From positions 13,101,501-13,165,500 of the forward strand of contig NGZR01000001.1 of NCBI GenBank assembly GCA_002197995.1: a stretch of DNA of 64,000 bases, written 5' to 3'. This DNA is from Gaeumannomyces sp. JS-464. Its lineage: Eukaryota; Ascomycota; Sordariomycetes; Magnaporthales; Magnaporthaceae. Made by a program: the position numbers and the translations under genes. Shown in pieces: positions 30,171 to 43,204 of this stretch; within the stretch, counting starts at the first letter, position 1; each line of letters starts with the position of its first letter. The notes beneath the pieces were generated by a model that searched no databases, was not told where the DNA came from, and was given only the letters and a program-made list of their open reading frames with translations.

Positions 30171-33100
30171 ACGAAGTAACACATTATCACAATCGAGAAA
30201 TCCTACATGCGGGGACGGATTTTTTAAATAGTGGAATGCATTGGCAGGCCACTTAAGATGGTATAATTGTTTCCGGGCACGGGTTGGTGGGATATATATC
30301 CGAGGGGCGGGAGATATTCCGCTCCCCCAGGTTTGCAAGGGTCCAACCAAGACGCATGTATATGTGCCCAGACAGACACCCAGGTACCGCTTATCTGCCA
30401 GGATCTTCATCTCGCTCGGCCGTGGGACCTGAGACCTGTCGATCTGTCCTGCGTAACCACATGACACCTGACCTAGTGCTGGTGCATTTTTGGGAAAATC
30501 AACCGGCCTGTCACAGGGCCATTAGCGTACAGCACAGCACGGCGAGAAAATTCCTGGGAATGCCACAATGCTCTTGCCCGTGCCGCACACATACAGTCCC
30601 GATGCCGACCAGGCTCGCACCGAGGGTTGCATCAGGCTCCGAATTGGGGGCCCTCGCTCCCCGCCGCCGGATAAGCCGGCGTCATTGTCTGCGGAGGTCT
30701 GCGTGTTGGAGACAGCCAGGCTGTTGCGCGCCAAGGGCTGTCCTTATCCCCCTTTGGCAGCTCGTAGCCTCTCCCTACCCCCAATCGGTTGCCGCAAAAG
30801 GTGCGTGCCTGCCGGGGTGAAACCAACCCACAGGTCCGGCCTCTCCATTGCTGTGGGGGCCGAGAGATTGAGAGGTGGCTGCAAGGTCTCGGCCTCGCGG
30901 TGTCAAGTGTCAATGTGTGTTGATCGGGCATCTACCTACATGACCGGTGGGTCCTGTGAGACGCGAGGGAGATATGGTCCTCGGAGTGCTGAGGTTCAGG
31001 GGGGATGGCACGGCGCACGAAGTCACCTGGAAGTCGGGAAGGGTCCTGCTGACAGCGCGGGAGACTCCGTGTGCAAGGAGGCATCTGCCCAGCCCCAGGC
31101 CCCCGGAGACCCCTTTTCAGGCCGCGCAAGGGGTCAGGAAGGTGATGGCAGTGGATCGACGAGACCCTGGGGCGCTATCATCTTGGAAATGCCCCAGCTG
31201 AGAATGTCGTATTTGTGACATTTGTCCACTCCGGGCATCGTAGATCTTGCGCTCGCAACAAATGCGCGGGGTTTTCGCTCCTCGACAGCCGATAGGAATG
31301 GACCCGTTCTCAGCGCCACCACCTATATCAGGTAGGCCGTCATGTCGAAGCTGTTGCACCATAAAGCGCGACCAAAACATGCCCACCGGGGTGCCCGTCC
31401 GTGGGTGGCAGGCAATAGGTACCTATGGAGGGAGCTTGTGGGAGAGATTGGAGGGGACGAGGGAAAGTGGCGGGCGGTCGGTTAGGGAGTGCGCTCAGTG
31501 CCCAAGCAGCATTTTTGGTTCTCGGTTTGTTTTACATGCACATGTGTGGGGATCTTGACCATCCTTTTTGGTGTGTGGGGGACGATCCCGAAAGGACAGG
31601 ATTTGGCAATGAATCCTGGTTATGGTTGTCCTAGCACCCTGGTCATGGCCAAACATCCTCTGGTCAGATTCGTTTTGGGTCGCTTGTTTGGGTGTGGTTG
31701 TGCAAGTGGGGGCAGGAGGCCGGCGTATCTGTCTGGGTTGGTACGTACCGGGTAGGTCCCTGCCCGCTTGTTTTATTTGCGATCTGCGCTTGTCCAAGCT
31801 AGAGCTGCCAGCCCGGTCACCCAGTCTAGCTTCTCTGGGATAGCTGTGCGTGTACTACGCTAGCTGCCGTCTGATAGGGCTGTCAGGCCGCTAGTGGGTG
31901 CGTGTGGTTTCTCGTCGTCTAGGGACTCATCCAAGTGGGGGACTGCTCTTGGCCAGGATCAAACAGACAGCCTTGGCACTGCACCCTGATTTCCCCCAAG
32001 GCTTTCAATCATCCCACAAGCGCATTGGCGCGCGCAGGTGGGCAGGAACACAGGAAATGATGAAAGCAAGCAGGCGCAAGCAGGCACGGAAGGCTCCGCC
32101 CCTTCATTTGAGACGCGTCTGTGCCCCGCCGTGGAGCCATCTGGTATGGCTCCCCGATGAGGTGGTTTTCAACGTGGAGCCAGCGTGGATCGCAGGCGGC
32201 TGGGTCGGTTCGCAGGCCCGAAGATGCGCCGTTCTTGTGCTGTGCCGAGCCCCGGTTCCGAGTACCTGGCCGCAGGCATCAGCAGCGTTGGAGTCGGGTT
32301 GGAGTCAATTGAACTGGACGGTGTCCTTTTCTAGCAGTTGGTGGTGCGCATTGACCCGTAGGTTGCCCCGCGATGGGGCCATGGTGGGGTCTGTGGTGGG
32401 AGGGTGGGTGGTCTGCATCCGACAACCGCCGTGGACGACACGACGTTGTTGGTGGAGAACGACAACAACCCCTCGAGGAAATCCGCGTGCCGCTATTGGA
32501 TCACCAGCCGCCCAACCAGTCAGGTTTACGCAGTCGACACGGGCGGCGACACAGCACAGCACACCACACCACACAGCCAGCCGGGCAACCAGAAAGGCCG
32601 CGCATATGCGGTAGGCCAGGAATAGAAGTCGCGAGGCTTGGATTTGTACTGAGCATGGGTGATCGCATCAGGTGGGAGACCGTTGGCTCCTTCCGGACTT
32701 TGTGGTCTGCGAGCTAGCGCTGGCCAATGATTGAATCCAGGAAAGGAGCTTGCTGGTCTCAGACAGCAGGGGTCGGGGGTGGTGGTGCCCGGTTGACATC
32801 AAGCAGTGGAGAAGCACAGAGGCACGAACCACCTCCATCAGCAAGCCCGAGCCGCCCCCACATTTCTGGCTGGCGCTAAGCCTTCATTGCTGACGTGACC
32901 AGGCCTGTTTGCCACATTTTCCGCCAACGACAGCTGTGGCGCCGCGCTCGTGATCGCGTCCCTGGGGCCTTGCGTCGTGAACCCTGGTTTCGTCGGCTAC
33001 CCACAGTAACGCTTCATTTCTCGTGTCAACCAGACCTCCTCAAAACCAGGCCTCGCCGCCAAGAGCCGGGCACCTGGTCTTCCGAGCCTGCGGGGGCCGC

Positions 33101-33280
33101 GCATCATCACATCACAATCCACGGGCGTAGGCCGGCCATCGCCGCGGGCCCCATCGCAGCCCTGCCGGCTGCATCCACACCTAGCTGCGCCATCAGGGGT
33201 GCTCCTCTGCTGCTTCGGCACCGAGTTCCCCAAAGGAGAGGTCCTGTCGGGGCCCCCGAAAACAAACAACGGTCGAGACG

Positions 33281-35929
33281 ATGACGCTCGGCGCGTGGGA
33301 GCTTCCATCCTACGGCGAGGCCACGGCCACCGTCGACTGCTGGGCCGTCGTCGCCCCCTACGTGCCGGTCAGTGCGTACACCAGCCTCTGTCTGGTCTCG
33401 TCGAGGCTGTACGGCCACTTCGCCGCCCGGCTCTGGAATGACCCCCTACGTACTGTCCAGCTCTTGGGGCTGAACCGCAACGACGGTGAGGAATGCATTT
33501 CCTCTGCGCACGCCCGCCACTCGGCTGGCCATTCTTTCCCGACACCTGTCCCGTCCTTGTGCACATGTTCTCGCCCAGGCTACCACTACCCTGGCGCCCC
33601 GAGGCTGTCGGCTCCCTATTATTGTTGACTATTGTGTGCTCACAACCTATATCACACCCATCAAGAGCTCCACTGGTATCTGCACCGGTTCATCGGCCGC
33701 TCCGTGAGAATCGCCAGGGTCTCGGCGCGCGCCCTCGTGCTCACGCTGGACTTCAGGAATTTCGGCGGCGCCACCGCCGACTTCCTGTCGGACGAGGTCG
33801 TGGATGCGCTCAACGACACGCTTCGGCGGTGCCAGACGCTGTTCCCGGCGCTGCGCTGCCTGCTGCTCGATTCGCACCCCGTCTTTGACCCTGGTGCTCT
33901 GGCCCGGGCATCGCCCCAGGACGGACAGCAGGACCAGGGCCAGCAGCGGCCTCTGCTTCTTAGCATTGCCGGCTGCAGCGCTGAGCTGCAAGCCACGTAC
34001 CTTGCATCCGACTACATGAAAAGCCTGGTCTATCTCGACATCTCGTATCTCCCTGGCTCCCTGAGGGCTGCCCTGAGCCGACGGGCGATCGGGCCCCTCA
34101 CGCTGCCAGGCCTCAGGGTGCTCAAAGTTCGGGGCCGCGAGCTGGGGGATGACTTGGCCGTCACGCTCGCCACTCGTTTCATGCGCCAGCTTTGGAGTCT
34201 GGACCTGGGCGAGAACCTGTTGACGGAAGATGGTCTCCTGGGGCTTCTTGCGTGCTGTCTCCCCTTTCGCTCATTCCAGTCAGACGCGCGCTTCTCCGTG
34301 GAGGGGAAGCTCCAAGTGACCCCTAACACTGCTTTGAACGAATACGGCCCCTATGCAGTCATCACCGAGTCGGACCACAGTGCCACGCACAGCCACCCGG
34401 ATAGACATTTTGCGGATGCACCAACATACCAGAGGCGTGCCGATGATGCCCAGGGGCAGGATGAGCCGGCCACGACGCAGCGACCGGATGGCACGGCCCC
34501 TGTCCTTGGCGATGGGCCTGATGACCTCATTCACGATCTATCTCGAGGTCCTGGCGGTGACCCCATTGGTACTCTGGTGACTAATGTTCTAGCCTCTCGG
34601 CCCTGTCAGGGGTTTCTGGGGCTGAGCCACCTCACGGTCGATGGCAACAGGATCGCGCTGAATGGCCTGCAAAAGGCGATTCGGATGTCCTATGGTGCCT
34701 TTGAGCACCTCGATTGCGATATGCTGATGATGAGGCCGCCCGCCTGCCTCACTCTTGGCCGATTGGCTCTCGCCTTCCACGAGGATCTGTGGCTTCATCG
34801 GGGGCTCCCATCTGCTGCGGCCGGTGGTCTCATCTTGCCTGCGAAGCATGCGTGTGCACCATTCGCTTGTGACGCAAGTACCCACTCTCTTATCGCTGGA
34901 GCAGACGGTCCCGTCTCTTGCGGATACCTGGGTCGCCGAAGAGCTGCTGCTTCCGGGGGTTGAGCTTGCTGACACGCCTACTGGCGCCTTCTCGCCCGAC
35001 ATGAACCCCAGGTTGACGTCGCTGACGCTGACGAACCTGCCACGCCGCTCCACTGGCCGCCTGATCCGGAAGTTGGCGCGTTTCGTGGAGCTGGCGTACG
35101 AGCAGGAGTGTGCAATTCTGGAGACAGCGACGGCGTTGCCGGCCTCCCGTAGGAGCCCGACCCTACTCGCGGGCTAAGGCGCCTCCGGTTGGAGTTTGAA
35201 CCCGATCTGATTGACGAGGCTGACTCGTACTCGGACGATGGGGATGAGGCCGCGCTTGTTGGCGATGTTGAGGGCATGTCGGTGGATGTTCCGCCAGCCG
35301 AGTTTTCCTTTTTCGGAGACTGGAGGCCGGAGACGGCGGCATCGTCGTCACCTCAACCACAAGGTGGTCATCAAGATGTGGGAGGTGGCGGGGCATCGGA
35401 TGTGACGACAAGGACTATCAGGGGATCACCGCCGGCGGCAAACGTCGCTCGGCAGCAGAGACTCCCTGGGCTGATGCAAGGGGATACCTTGGTCGCGCCG
35501 GACGGGAGCGGGGAGTATGTGATTCGAACGGTCATATGGAACGAGTTCCAGGAGAAGACGGTGCACGTGTGGATAGGGCCCGGGGCCGCGGTCGTGTCCC
35601 CGCACCCGGCAGTCAACGAGTACGTGAGGATGCTGCGGGAGTTCCCCTCCCTCCGCGCCGGCTACGTCGGGGTGGGCCCCGCGACGCCGTCCCAGGTCGT
35701 AGCTGGCGTGCCGTCGGGCGTGTACATCTTCCAACGGGCCTGGGAGGCCATGATCTGGTCCGGCGTGGGCGGTGGAAGGAGCCCCCGCCGCGAGGAGCTG
35801 CGGCGCATGCACGACGTGGTGGCAGAGCTGAGGCGGTTCCGCCAACTTGCCAGGGCGGCGGGGAAGCACTGGACTGGCAGGTTGGAGGTTGTCACCAAGC
35901 ACAAGGCGTCCTGTTTCGAGGCCTGGTAA
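33281..35929 (+). CDS. F-box/leucine-rich-repeat-like protein, function unknown
   Basis: Exons 33281..33485 and 33666..35929 (GTGAGG...CAAG; the junction rebuilds NRNDELHWYLHRFIG). Residues 20-55 (VVAPYVPVSAYTSLCLVSSR, then LYGHFAARLWNDP) have the look of an F-box, a Skp1-binding motif of ubiquitin ligases. Downstream are irregular leucine-rich segments such as SLVYLDISYLPGS, LPGLRVLKVRGRELGDD, LWSLDLGENLLTEDGL and LSHLTVDGNRIALNGL. The C-terminal 200 residues are acidic, then a conserved-looking compact region rich in Trp and Arg ending KASCFEAW. One gain (near 34805, in a run of five G) and one loss (near 35165) are needed; the net is zero and the length 822. F-box role is inference; the protein could instead be a general LRR scaffold. 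Confidence 0.65.
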
Positions 35930-37935
35930 TCTTGGAGATAATTTCCTGTTTCTACCTCACTTGCTCTTTTTATTCGGATAAAGCACGCCTATTTATGTTG
36001 TTGGAAAAGGCCAACCTCAACTAATATCATGTCGCTCATGCTGCCTTGTATAGATAGATAGATTTGCTGGGGATTGATGGCAGGTAACTGGTATTTGCAC
36101 TCTGTTTTCAAGACACCTCAGATCATGAGAATAAGGTAGGACGTTCGTAGGTATCGCAATACTGCCTTGCTAGTCACATATTCACGCGATATCCAAGTTC
36201 ATTCTCCAACAAAAGGGGCTCGGGCACACTCTACAAGGCCAAACAGCACATAATCACCGACGGCCCCGACAGATTTGCCGTTGGACGTCGGATTCCGGAC
36301 TAACTTACATGATCGCCCGAACCGCTACCCGTCATCATTTCACTGTTAGCACGAACCACGACGATGTTCATACGCCCGTATGCTAGTTTAGTCACCCCAG
36401 CGGCGCGCCCAGAAACCCGGTCCCGAACGGAAGACGGGGAAAAAAAAACCGCACCATCTCCAGGGCTGCTGCATGGTACTTTTTAGCGGTTTGCACCAAG
36501 GAGCCAAAGGTAGCGCCTTACACGCTCCCCCTTCCTTTTCCTACTGTTTCGCTATTATAGGGGCTGGTTTAGTTCGACATTATCTAGCTCGACCGCTATT
36601 TTATAGAGTGGCGTTGCGGGTGTGTACTGTGGGCATGGTGGCAAGTTCCGCTCTCAAAAAAAAAAAAAAAACGGTTTACCTAGACTAGAACAACTAGTTA
36701 GTCCCCAGCTATGACGATAGCCTCTATTTTTGGACAGGGCGCGCGCACACACACACACACCTCTACCCACCGGCAAGCACCACATTTCTTGTATGTAGGA
36801 AGGATCGCCATGGGCAGCAGTAAAGCAAACTCTGGCGCCCCCTCCACATTGGCGTCCGGGAAGTTCCTATTCCTAATATCAACCTCCTCGAAACTTGCTT
36901 ATTCCCTTGTATCGGGTCAGCTGGGCACACATGCAGTGCCAAGCATTCATATCCCTTTTTGTTTTTTTCTGTCTCCAAGTACCAATGTACCAATGTCCCA
37001 GGACCGTGGGACATCATCGCTCCCCTTTTTTTTGGTCTCATGAATAACGCAATTGGGGGGGGGGGGGGGGGGGGGGGGGGGTTTGGAAGGGATGTCGTCG
37101 CTGGCGTAAATAATGCGCTACCTGAGGCGTTTGTGACATCCATTCGAATGCATTTGGCCAATCATCGCCCTTTCCGCTGGGACTTGGACCGTTTAGACAC
37201 AACGTGGGGCAAGAAGAAGGCGTCTGCTTCATCGCAGATCCATGGTAGACATGTAGATTGGGAAGAAGGGAAAACAGACGGCAGAAAAATGAGGGAAAGA
37301 CAGACAAGAAGAAAAAGGAGGGCTGCCGAAGGGGTCCGGGCGGCCGCGTCTCGGAGACATACCCCGACAGACGACCGGGTCCAGGCGAAGGGGAAAGAAA
37401 AGCACGAGCGCATGCGTCTGGCAGCTCGCCTCTTCTGACAGCCACATGCCTGCCTGCCCCTGATGCTCACTGTATGGTGTTGGCTGGCCATGGGATGGGA
37501 CCCTAGAGGAGGTCCGTGGCGGGCCAGCTGTGCATGGCAGTCGCGGCAGCAGCCAGCCGGCCGTGGGAGACACGCGGAAGGAAGGCGTAGGGATGCAAGA
37601 GCCAGGCAAGGTATTGTTATGTTATATGCTCCAAGATTCTATCATCATATACTACCGCAGCTGCGGCGCGGGGGAAATGGACAAACCAGGTATTCGATGC
37701 TGAAAATAACCAACCAGTAAAATGTGGGCCATGCCGGAAACGCCAAAGCAATTGCACGAAGGACAGGGGGACAGAGCAAGCAGGAAAGGAGAGACAGCAA
37801 ACAGGAGGGTGCAGACAGGGCCAAGACAAATAGGAGATGGGAAGGATGCAAGAAAATGGATGGGAAAGTAACGAGTGTGAAATAGATACAAGCAATCCCT
37901 TTAAAAGGGGCGAAATATGGAGCACGACACGGGGA
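35930..37935. other. Intergenic between convergent genes
   Basis: 2 kb containing 3' flanks of the F-box/LRR-like gene and the Mch1-like gene, short GATA and CA runs, an A16 tract near 36660 and a G27 tract. I see no supported gene. The A16 tract after a CTC-rich segment was considered as a SINE end but no tRNA-like promoter was found. Confidence 0.5.
37055..37081. repeat. Poly-G tract, 27 bases
   Basis: Uninterrupted G run, the same length as the poly-C run at 8141-8167 but opposite polarity. Strong quadruplex potential. Confidence 0.95.
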
Positions 37936-40136
37936 TCAGATCACGATCCCCCGCTGTGCCCAGCCGTTCCTGCCCTTCCAGGCAAGGACCACCAGGGCAC
38001 ATGCGACCCAGACACTCGCCGACATAGCCCAGAATGTGCTGGCATAGCACACGGTGCCGTAGCAAAAGATGTCGCCGCCATCAACGCGACCGCCATCGCC
38101 ACCGCCAGAGCTGCCGGGCTGTTGCGGCGCAGGGTGAGCGTCTCGGCTGCGGGCGGCCGAAGACGCCCCGGCCTGGTAGACGGCCGAGTAGATGAGCCCC
38201 CACATGGTCGCGCCCAGGGCGGGCATGGTCGCGACGATGCCCCAGTTGGTCGCAAAGTTCTCGACGCCCCAGATCACGGTGATGATGATGGGCGTCAGGC
38301 TGAAGACGGCGCCGTACCCGGCTCCGACCAGGCTAGACACGATCCAAAAGCGCTCGCCGTGCCCCTGCGCCACCCCCGAGGCCAGCGTCGCCAGGCCGGC
38401 CGAGAGGAGCGTGGCCGAGAACAGGAGGAAGCTGACGCGCGAGATGGATGGCCTGCACGAGAACCACCCGGACGACGCCGGGTGGCACTCGAGGATCTGG
38501 GACCCGGTGAGCTGGATGTGGCGGCTCCCTGGGCTGGGCGCCAGCAGGTCCGTCAGGGTGCCCGTGGCCAGGCGGGCGATGGTGCTGGTGACACCGACGA
38601 TGGAGACGTGGGTCGCGGCCGTCGTCAACGACCGGCCGGCGCCGCCACCCAGGGCCGCGGGCGGGTACAGAGTCTTTATGACGGTGCCCATGTTGTTGAT
38701 GAAGGCCTCGCCGGGCCCGACCATGAAGAAGAAGCTGGCGGCGAACAGCCACATGGTGTGGTCTGTTAGGAATCGGCGCGTCTCGGCGTTGAGCACCCAC
38801 TCCTTCTTCATCGCCTGCATGTCCTCGACCTCGTGCTCGCCGGCTAGCAGCGCCGCTTCCTCGTCCGGGCCCTTGAACGGCGGATTGAGAGCACGGATGC
38901 CGCTGCCGGGGTTGACAGCGGTGTCGTCACTGGAGCTGTTGATGTCGTCGTTGCCGCCGGCAGTCCCGTACGCGGGATCATCGAAGGGATTGGGCCTCTC
39001 TATGACTGTACCCATGGTCCCGTAACCACCAGCACTGACAGCAATCCTACCGCCACCCGGGGTGAAGAGGGCGCTGTTGGTGAGCAGGCCGCTCCGCTCG
39101 AGCTCTTCGACGGCTTCGTCAATCAGCTCCTCCTCGTCCACTATGCGGAGGCAGAAGAAGCCGATAATGCCGGCGATTGCGAGCACAATGGCTAAGAAGA
39201 GAAAAAAGCGGAACACGTCGACGTCGCCACGGGTACCGTCGGCAAGGCGCTCGTACAGCACGCGGCTGCCGAACTGGCTCTGCCACATGCCGCTGAGCCC
39301 GAAGGCGGCGATGGGCATGGCAAGGGCGAGGCCACGGTGCTTGCCCGTTCCAAAGTCTGTTGGGCGAAACTGTCAGTGACATGTTCTGCACGCTAAGTAT
39401 GTGTATACGGTTCCGTATCCGACGGGCAATTCTGTCATCATCGTGACTCACTTTTGGCGCATGTGGCCACGGCGCTGAGGTACATGCTGGCGGTGCCGAC
39501 GCCTATGCAGACGAAAGCGGCGACCATGAGCGCATATGATATGGGCCCGCCGGTCGCGGTCCCGTTTCGGAGGCTGTTGTGGGGCGGCCGTCCGCTGCGG
39601 ACGGCATCGTCGACGTGGGCAAAGACGGCGGCGGCGAGGGAGTAGCCGGTGGCAAAGATGCCGGCCGAGGCGAGCGAGAGCGGGGCGGGCCCGATGCGGT
39701 CGCAGAGGTAGCCCAGCAAGGGCACGGGAAGGTACGAGGACACGGAGCCGGCGATGGCGACGCCGTTGACCTCGAACTGGGTGTAGCGCAGACGCGACTG
39801 GAAGATGTGGCCGTAGAGCGAGAATACGGTAATGGAGCCGGCGCACAGGGCCGACAGGATGGCCGAGGCGAAGGCGACGCTGCGGGCACGGGCGGGGGCG
39901 GCGGTGTTTCTGCTGCGGCTGCTCCGGTGGCGGCGGAACCACGGACCGGCGGGGCGGCCGAGCGGCGAGAGGGAGCGGACCGAGGACGCGGCGGAGGAAA
40001 GGGGGCCGAGCGTCGAAGGGGCGACGGAGGACGAGGAGCTCGCGGAGAGGGATCGCTGCCGGCGCTGGAGCAGAGCGGCAGCCTGGGCGTCGGGCGCCGA
40101 CGCTGAGGCCGGGGCCGGGGCCGGTGGGCTCGCCAT
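37936..40136 (-). CDS. mch1: MFS transporter, Mch1 family
   Basis: Membrane transporter of the Mch1 group, named as a monocarboxylate-transporter homologue; its true substrate is not established in yeast. Exons 39452..40136 and 37936..39356, intron 95 nt (GTGAGT...AACAG), joining CAK to NFGTGKHRGLALAMPIAAFG. The frame is fully open, 701 residues. A Ser/Ala/Pro-rich cytosolic head (about 85 residues) precedes TM1 (VAFASAILSALCAGSITVFS). Then come the GYLCDRIGPAPLSL loop, six helices, a long acidic central loop (INSSSDDTAVNPGSGI, KGPDEEAALLAGEHEVEDM) and the second helix set with FFFMVGPGEAFINNMGTVIK. It ends WKGRNGWAQRGIVI. Start 40136 is chosen because it directly precedes the typical head; an in-frame ATG at 40214 would add 26 residues. 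Confidence 0.85.
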
Positions 40137-41573
40137 TACCGGTCGGCAGGCAAGTGGTGGGCGCTGTGGTACCTGCAGGTGAGGTGGGTGGCGGGCTGCC
40201 AGATTCACAGCCACTCAGCCCCAAAGAGGTGCGATAGCGGCTGGGCGGATTAGAGTTTGCGGGCGGAAGGATATAGAATTTGGCCTTGCATGCAACCAGC
40301 TTTGTCCGTCTGCGTTCGCCTGGCCGAGTCCGGAATTGAATCGTCTGAAGTAATCGCGGTCTTGAATTGCGGCCGACCGATCAAGACCTCATTGAGGGTT
40401 GGAATTAGGAACGAGCGCCGTCGGTGTCACACCTCGATCGTGCCCCCGCCTCGGTTGGCTTGGGACCGCGGAAAAGGCGGGAAGGAACGACGAGAAAACC
40501 AGAAATCAAAAAACTTGGGCATAGCAACAAGAAAAGGAACCAAAGCCGCAAAAGGAGCACGCGACACGACAGGGAAACGGCGGCTTCCTACTCGCGCGAA
40601 ACCGCCACGCGCTGATAGCGAAGAAGAAGAAAAAAAGGGGGGCTTTCGCTTCGGCCTGTTGCCTCGCCGTTCCTCTCTGCTTGAGACGGGATGACTGACT
40701 CCGCCTCCTGCCTGGCACGCTGCGTTGGGTGACAGCGGCCTGACGTGATGGCCCCGGCATCGGTGTGCGCTACCCGCCAAATCCCCGCCATTTCGCCTCG
40801 CGTGACCATTGTCCGACCGACTATTAGGTAAGCACCACACGCCGATTCTCACATACCGCCAGGCGTCCAACCAGGCTCTCCCAGCGACGAGGCACCGGTG
40901 ATGGCGAGGCGTGACACGGCAGGGTCTGGGTTTGATTGTGATAACGCTGGGTGGTGAAATTTTTGTCTTTGTCGAGCAACAGGCACATCACACCGCCCCT
41001 CGATCCGACTGCTTCTCGTCACCACCATCACGTCCGGCTCCTCGGCGTGCCTGACTCTTGCTGCTCCCCGCGACACCAAGTCGCCAGCCTGGCCCATGTA
41101 ATAGGGACATGTTCCTTGTAAGCTGCCCGGGCGACTGTCTTTAGGGACTACCGAGGATAGCGGATAGCTAGGGAGGTACCGATATCGTCTCCTCGTGGAT
41201 ACTCCTCCGCGGTCGGGAAAACATAGCCCCTGCTCCTTACCCAGAGCCATTCACCACGGATAAAAATAACCGCAAGACTGTGTTGCTGGTATATCGACCC
41301 TCCAACGTGCCAATAACATGTGCGCAGAAGTTCGGCGGCATAGTCACGTGGAAAATAGTAAAGCCACATGCGCCACAAATATTCACCCGAACTAAATCCG
41401 CTCAGCCCCTCTGATGAGTCGTCGGCAACCCAGACGCACACAATTTACCACCACCTGGAAAACCCCCCAAAATCCATTGTCGTCGCTCAATCACACTCCG
41501 CAATCTTCCCCCTCCTGCATCACCAAATACCCGTAACGAGTCTCAGCCGACGAATACATCACATCTCGCAAAA
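40137..41573. other. Divergent intergenic region, Mch1-like / eS30
   Basis: 1.4 kb between start codons on opposite strands, so it carries both promoters. The 3' end is pyrimidine-rich with CA stretches just before the eS30 ATG, as usual for ribosomal protein genes. Confidence 0.5.
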
Positions 41574-42095
41574 ATGGGAAAGCAGCACGGATCTCTTGCC
41601 CGCGCTGGTAAGGATTACTCCCTCCTTGTTTGATGGAATCGACGTCGTGTGCGAGCCGACAAATCGAACCCGACCGACACGTCACCGTCTCGATTGCACT
41701 ATTCCGATGAGGAAAACGGCGGCACTGGACTTTCTTGTGGCAACGACTCTCAGAATCACCGTCTTCGGTTGACTAACTCTGGTTTCTCTGTGTCCATCAG
41801 GCAAGGTCAAGTCCCAGACCCCCAAAGTTGAGCCCCAGGAGAAGGCCAAGAGGCCCAAGGGCCGTGCCCACAAGAGGGAGCAGTACACTCGCCGTTTCGT
41901 CAACGTCACTCTTGCGCCCGGTGGCAAGAGGAAGGTACGCATCAAGCACCCTATAGAGGATTCTCCTGGTGGGCCACACAGGCAGCGTGGGATGATCTGT
42001 GGTCTTGGTGGATGGAACGAGGTGATGGCAGACAGACGCGAGCGACAGACAACTGACAATGTGCCTCGCAGATGAACCCCAACCCCACCACTTAA
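41574..42095 (+). CDS. rps30: 40S ribosomal protein eS30
   Basis: Small-subunit ribosomal protein S30. Three short exons explain why no long open frame shows it: 41574..41607, 41801..41934, 42072..42095 (introns of 193 and 137 nt; GTAAGG...CATCAG with GACTAAC branch, GTACGC...CGCAG with CTGAC branch). The spliced product is 63 residues: [20 protein letters not shown], then [20 protein letters not shown], then [20 protein letters not shown] and PTT. These are the conserved [13 protein letters not shown] and FVNV...GGKRK motifs. There is no ubiquitin-like fusion, as normal in fungi. The sequence is intact. The first exon codes only 11 residues plus one base. Confidence 0.95.
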
Positions 42096-43204
42096 AACGG
42101 AGATGCAACGATAGGACGGCTGGATTCGACCCGAATCAATCCATGGCGACATCCTCGACCGAAAGCGATCGACTCGATCTTGCCCTCTGGGCTGCGTCGG
42201 ATCCGGCCGCTCAGCTGACGGTGATCACTATTTTTTACGATTTTTTCCGACGACTCCCCAGGGCCAGACAGCCCCTGTGGGAGCGGCGTTGCCAAACGGA
42301 CATTTGCCAGTCTCGGATGTGTGGGCCTTGGTTTGGTCGGTTATCATTTTCGGCATGGGATTTGTTTTTTTTTTTCGGTCACGGTAGAAGGTTTACTCGC
42401 TGCAATACACGCTGGGCTTTTTACCTTGGCCACACTCAGCGGCCTGCTTGGCCGCTTCGGGTGCGCCTCCTCGGGTGATGTGCGGGTGCTCGCTCTCCTG
42501 ACGGGATCATTCATCCATCACTACATGCGTCCAAGACCGAAACCTGATACAAAGTTTAGGGCGAGCGGACAGAGGACGGTCTGTTGAAGAGGACCTGATA
42601 GGAAGCCTGGACGGCCAAGAAGGGGACAGGCAGCATTTTGCCCGGTCTCTTGCGGCTAAGGTTGCCTCAACCGGAGGAATGGGCCACTCATGGATGTCGT
42701 CTGGTTGACATTGTCCGACGATCTCTTGCGGTTTCTGCCCGTGCCAACATGGTCCTGCAGCTCGAGCCGGCTAGGTCCGTGAGTCTTGATGTTTCCGACT
42801 CGCGGCCCCTTGGGACTGGGCTACGCTTGCTGCAGCAGGAGGTCGTCTGAGCTTTCCCGACAATTCCGGTTTCTCGTTTGTCCGTTTCTCCCGAACACCT
42901 GGCTGGATTTGGTTGGGGTCTGCCTTAATGATAAACCCTCGCGTGAGAATGTCCACCCAAGCTGGGTGGCTAGTTTTTCTTTGTCCATGCCTATACCTAC
43001 GCCTACTCACACGCGCAAATCGGGGAGATTGTTAGAAGCCCACAACGGGGTGGTTTCGCTCCCCTCTATTTTGTCAGGCTCAGGGCCGACGTCGCCGTCC
43101 TCCTGGCCATCGTCCCGTGACCCTGAAGGAGGCATTCCGGGGCAACACCATCCTCGAGCTGCCCGTCTCTCCATACCAACTTCTTTTCCCCGAGTGACGA
43201 GAAA
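42096..43204. other. Intergenic: eS30 3' flank and cutinase promoter
   Basis: 1.1 kb with no supported gene. It ends in a leader rich in CT and A directly before the cutinase start codon. Confidence 0.5.

Larger units (their letters stand above)
25304..33280. other. 8 kb gene-poor region
   Basis: Between the C2H2 gene and the F-box/LRR-like gene. I find no coding gene I can support on either strand. It holds CA repeats (27463-27489, about 30129-30170), a T/A array (28548-28612), many A/T homopolymers, a CT-rich stretch near 27520-27600 and a T-rich stretch near 27700-27730, which look promoter-like but precede no recognisable gene. A non-coding transcript is possible but not shown. Confidence 0.45.

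Noticed and set aside
36400..36715. Possible SINE ending in an A16 tract
   Set aside because: No tRNA-like A/B boxes, and no target duplication visible.
37837..38769. 310-codon plus-strand frame
   Set aside because: Complement of the Mch1-like coding region, rich in Arg/Gly as GC-rich shadows usually are.
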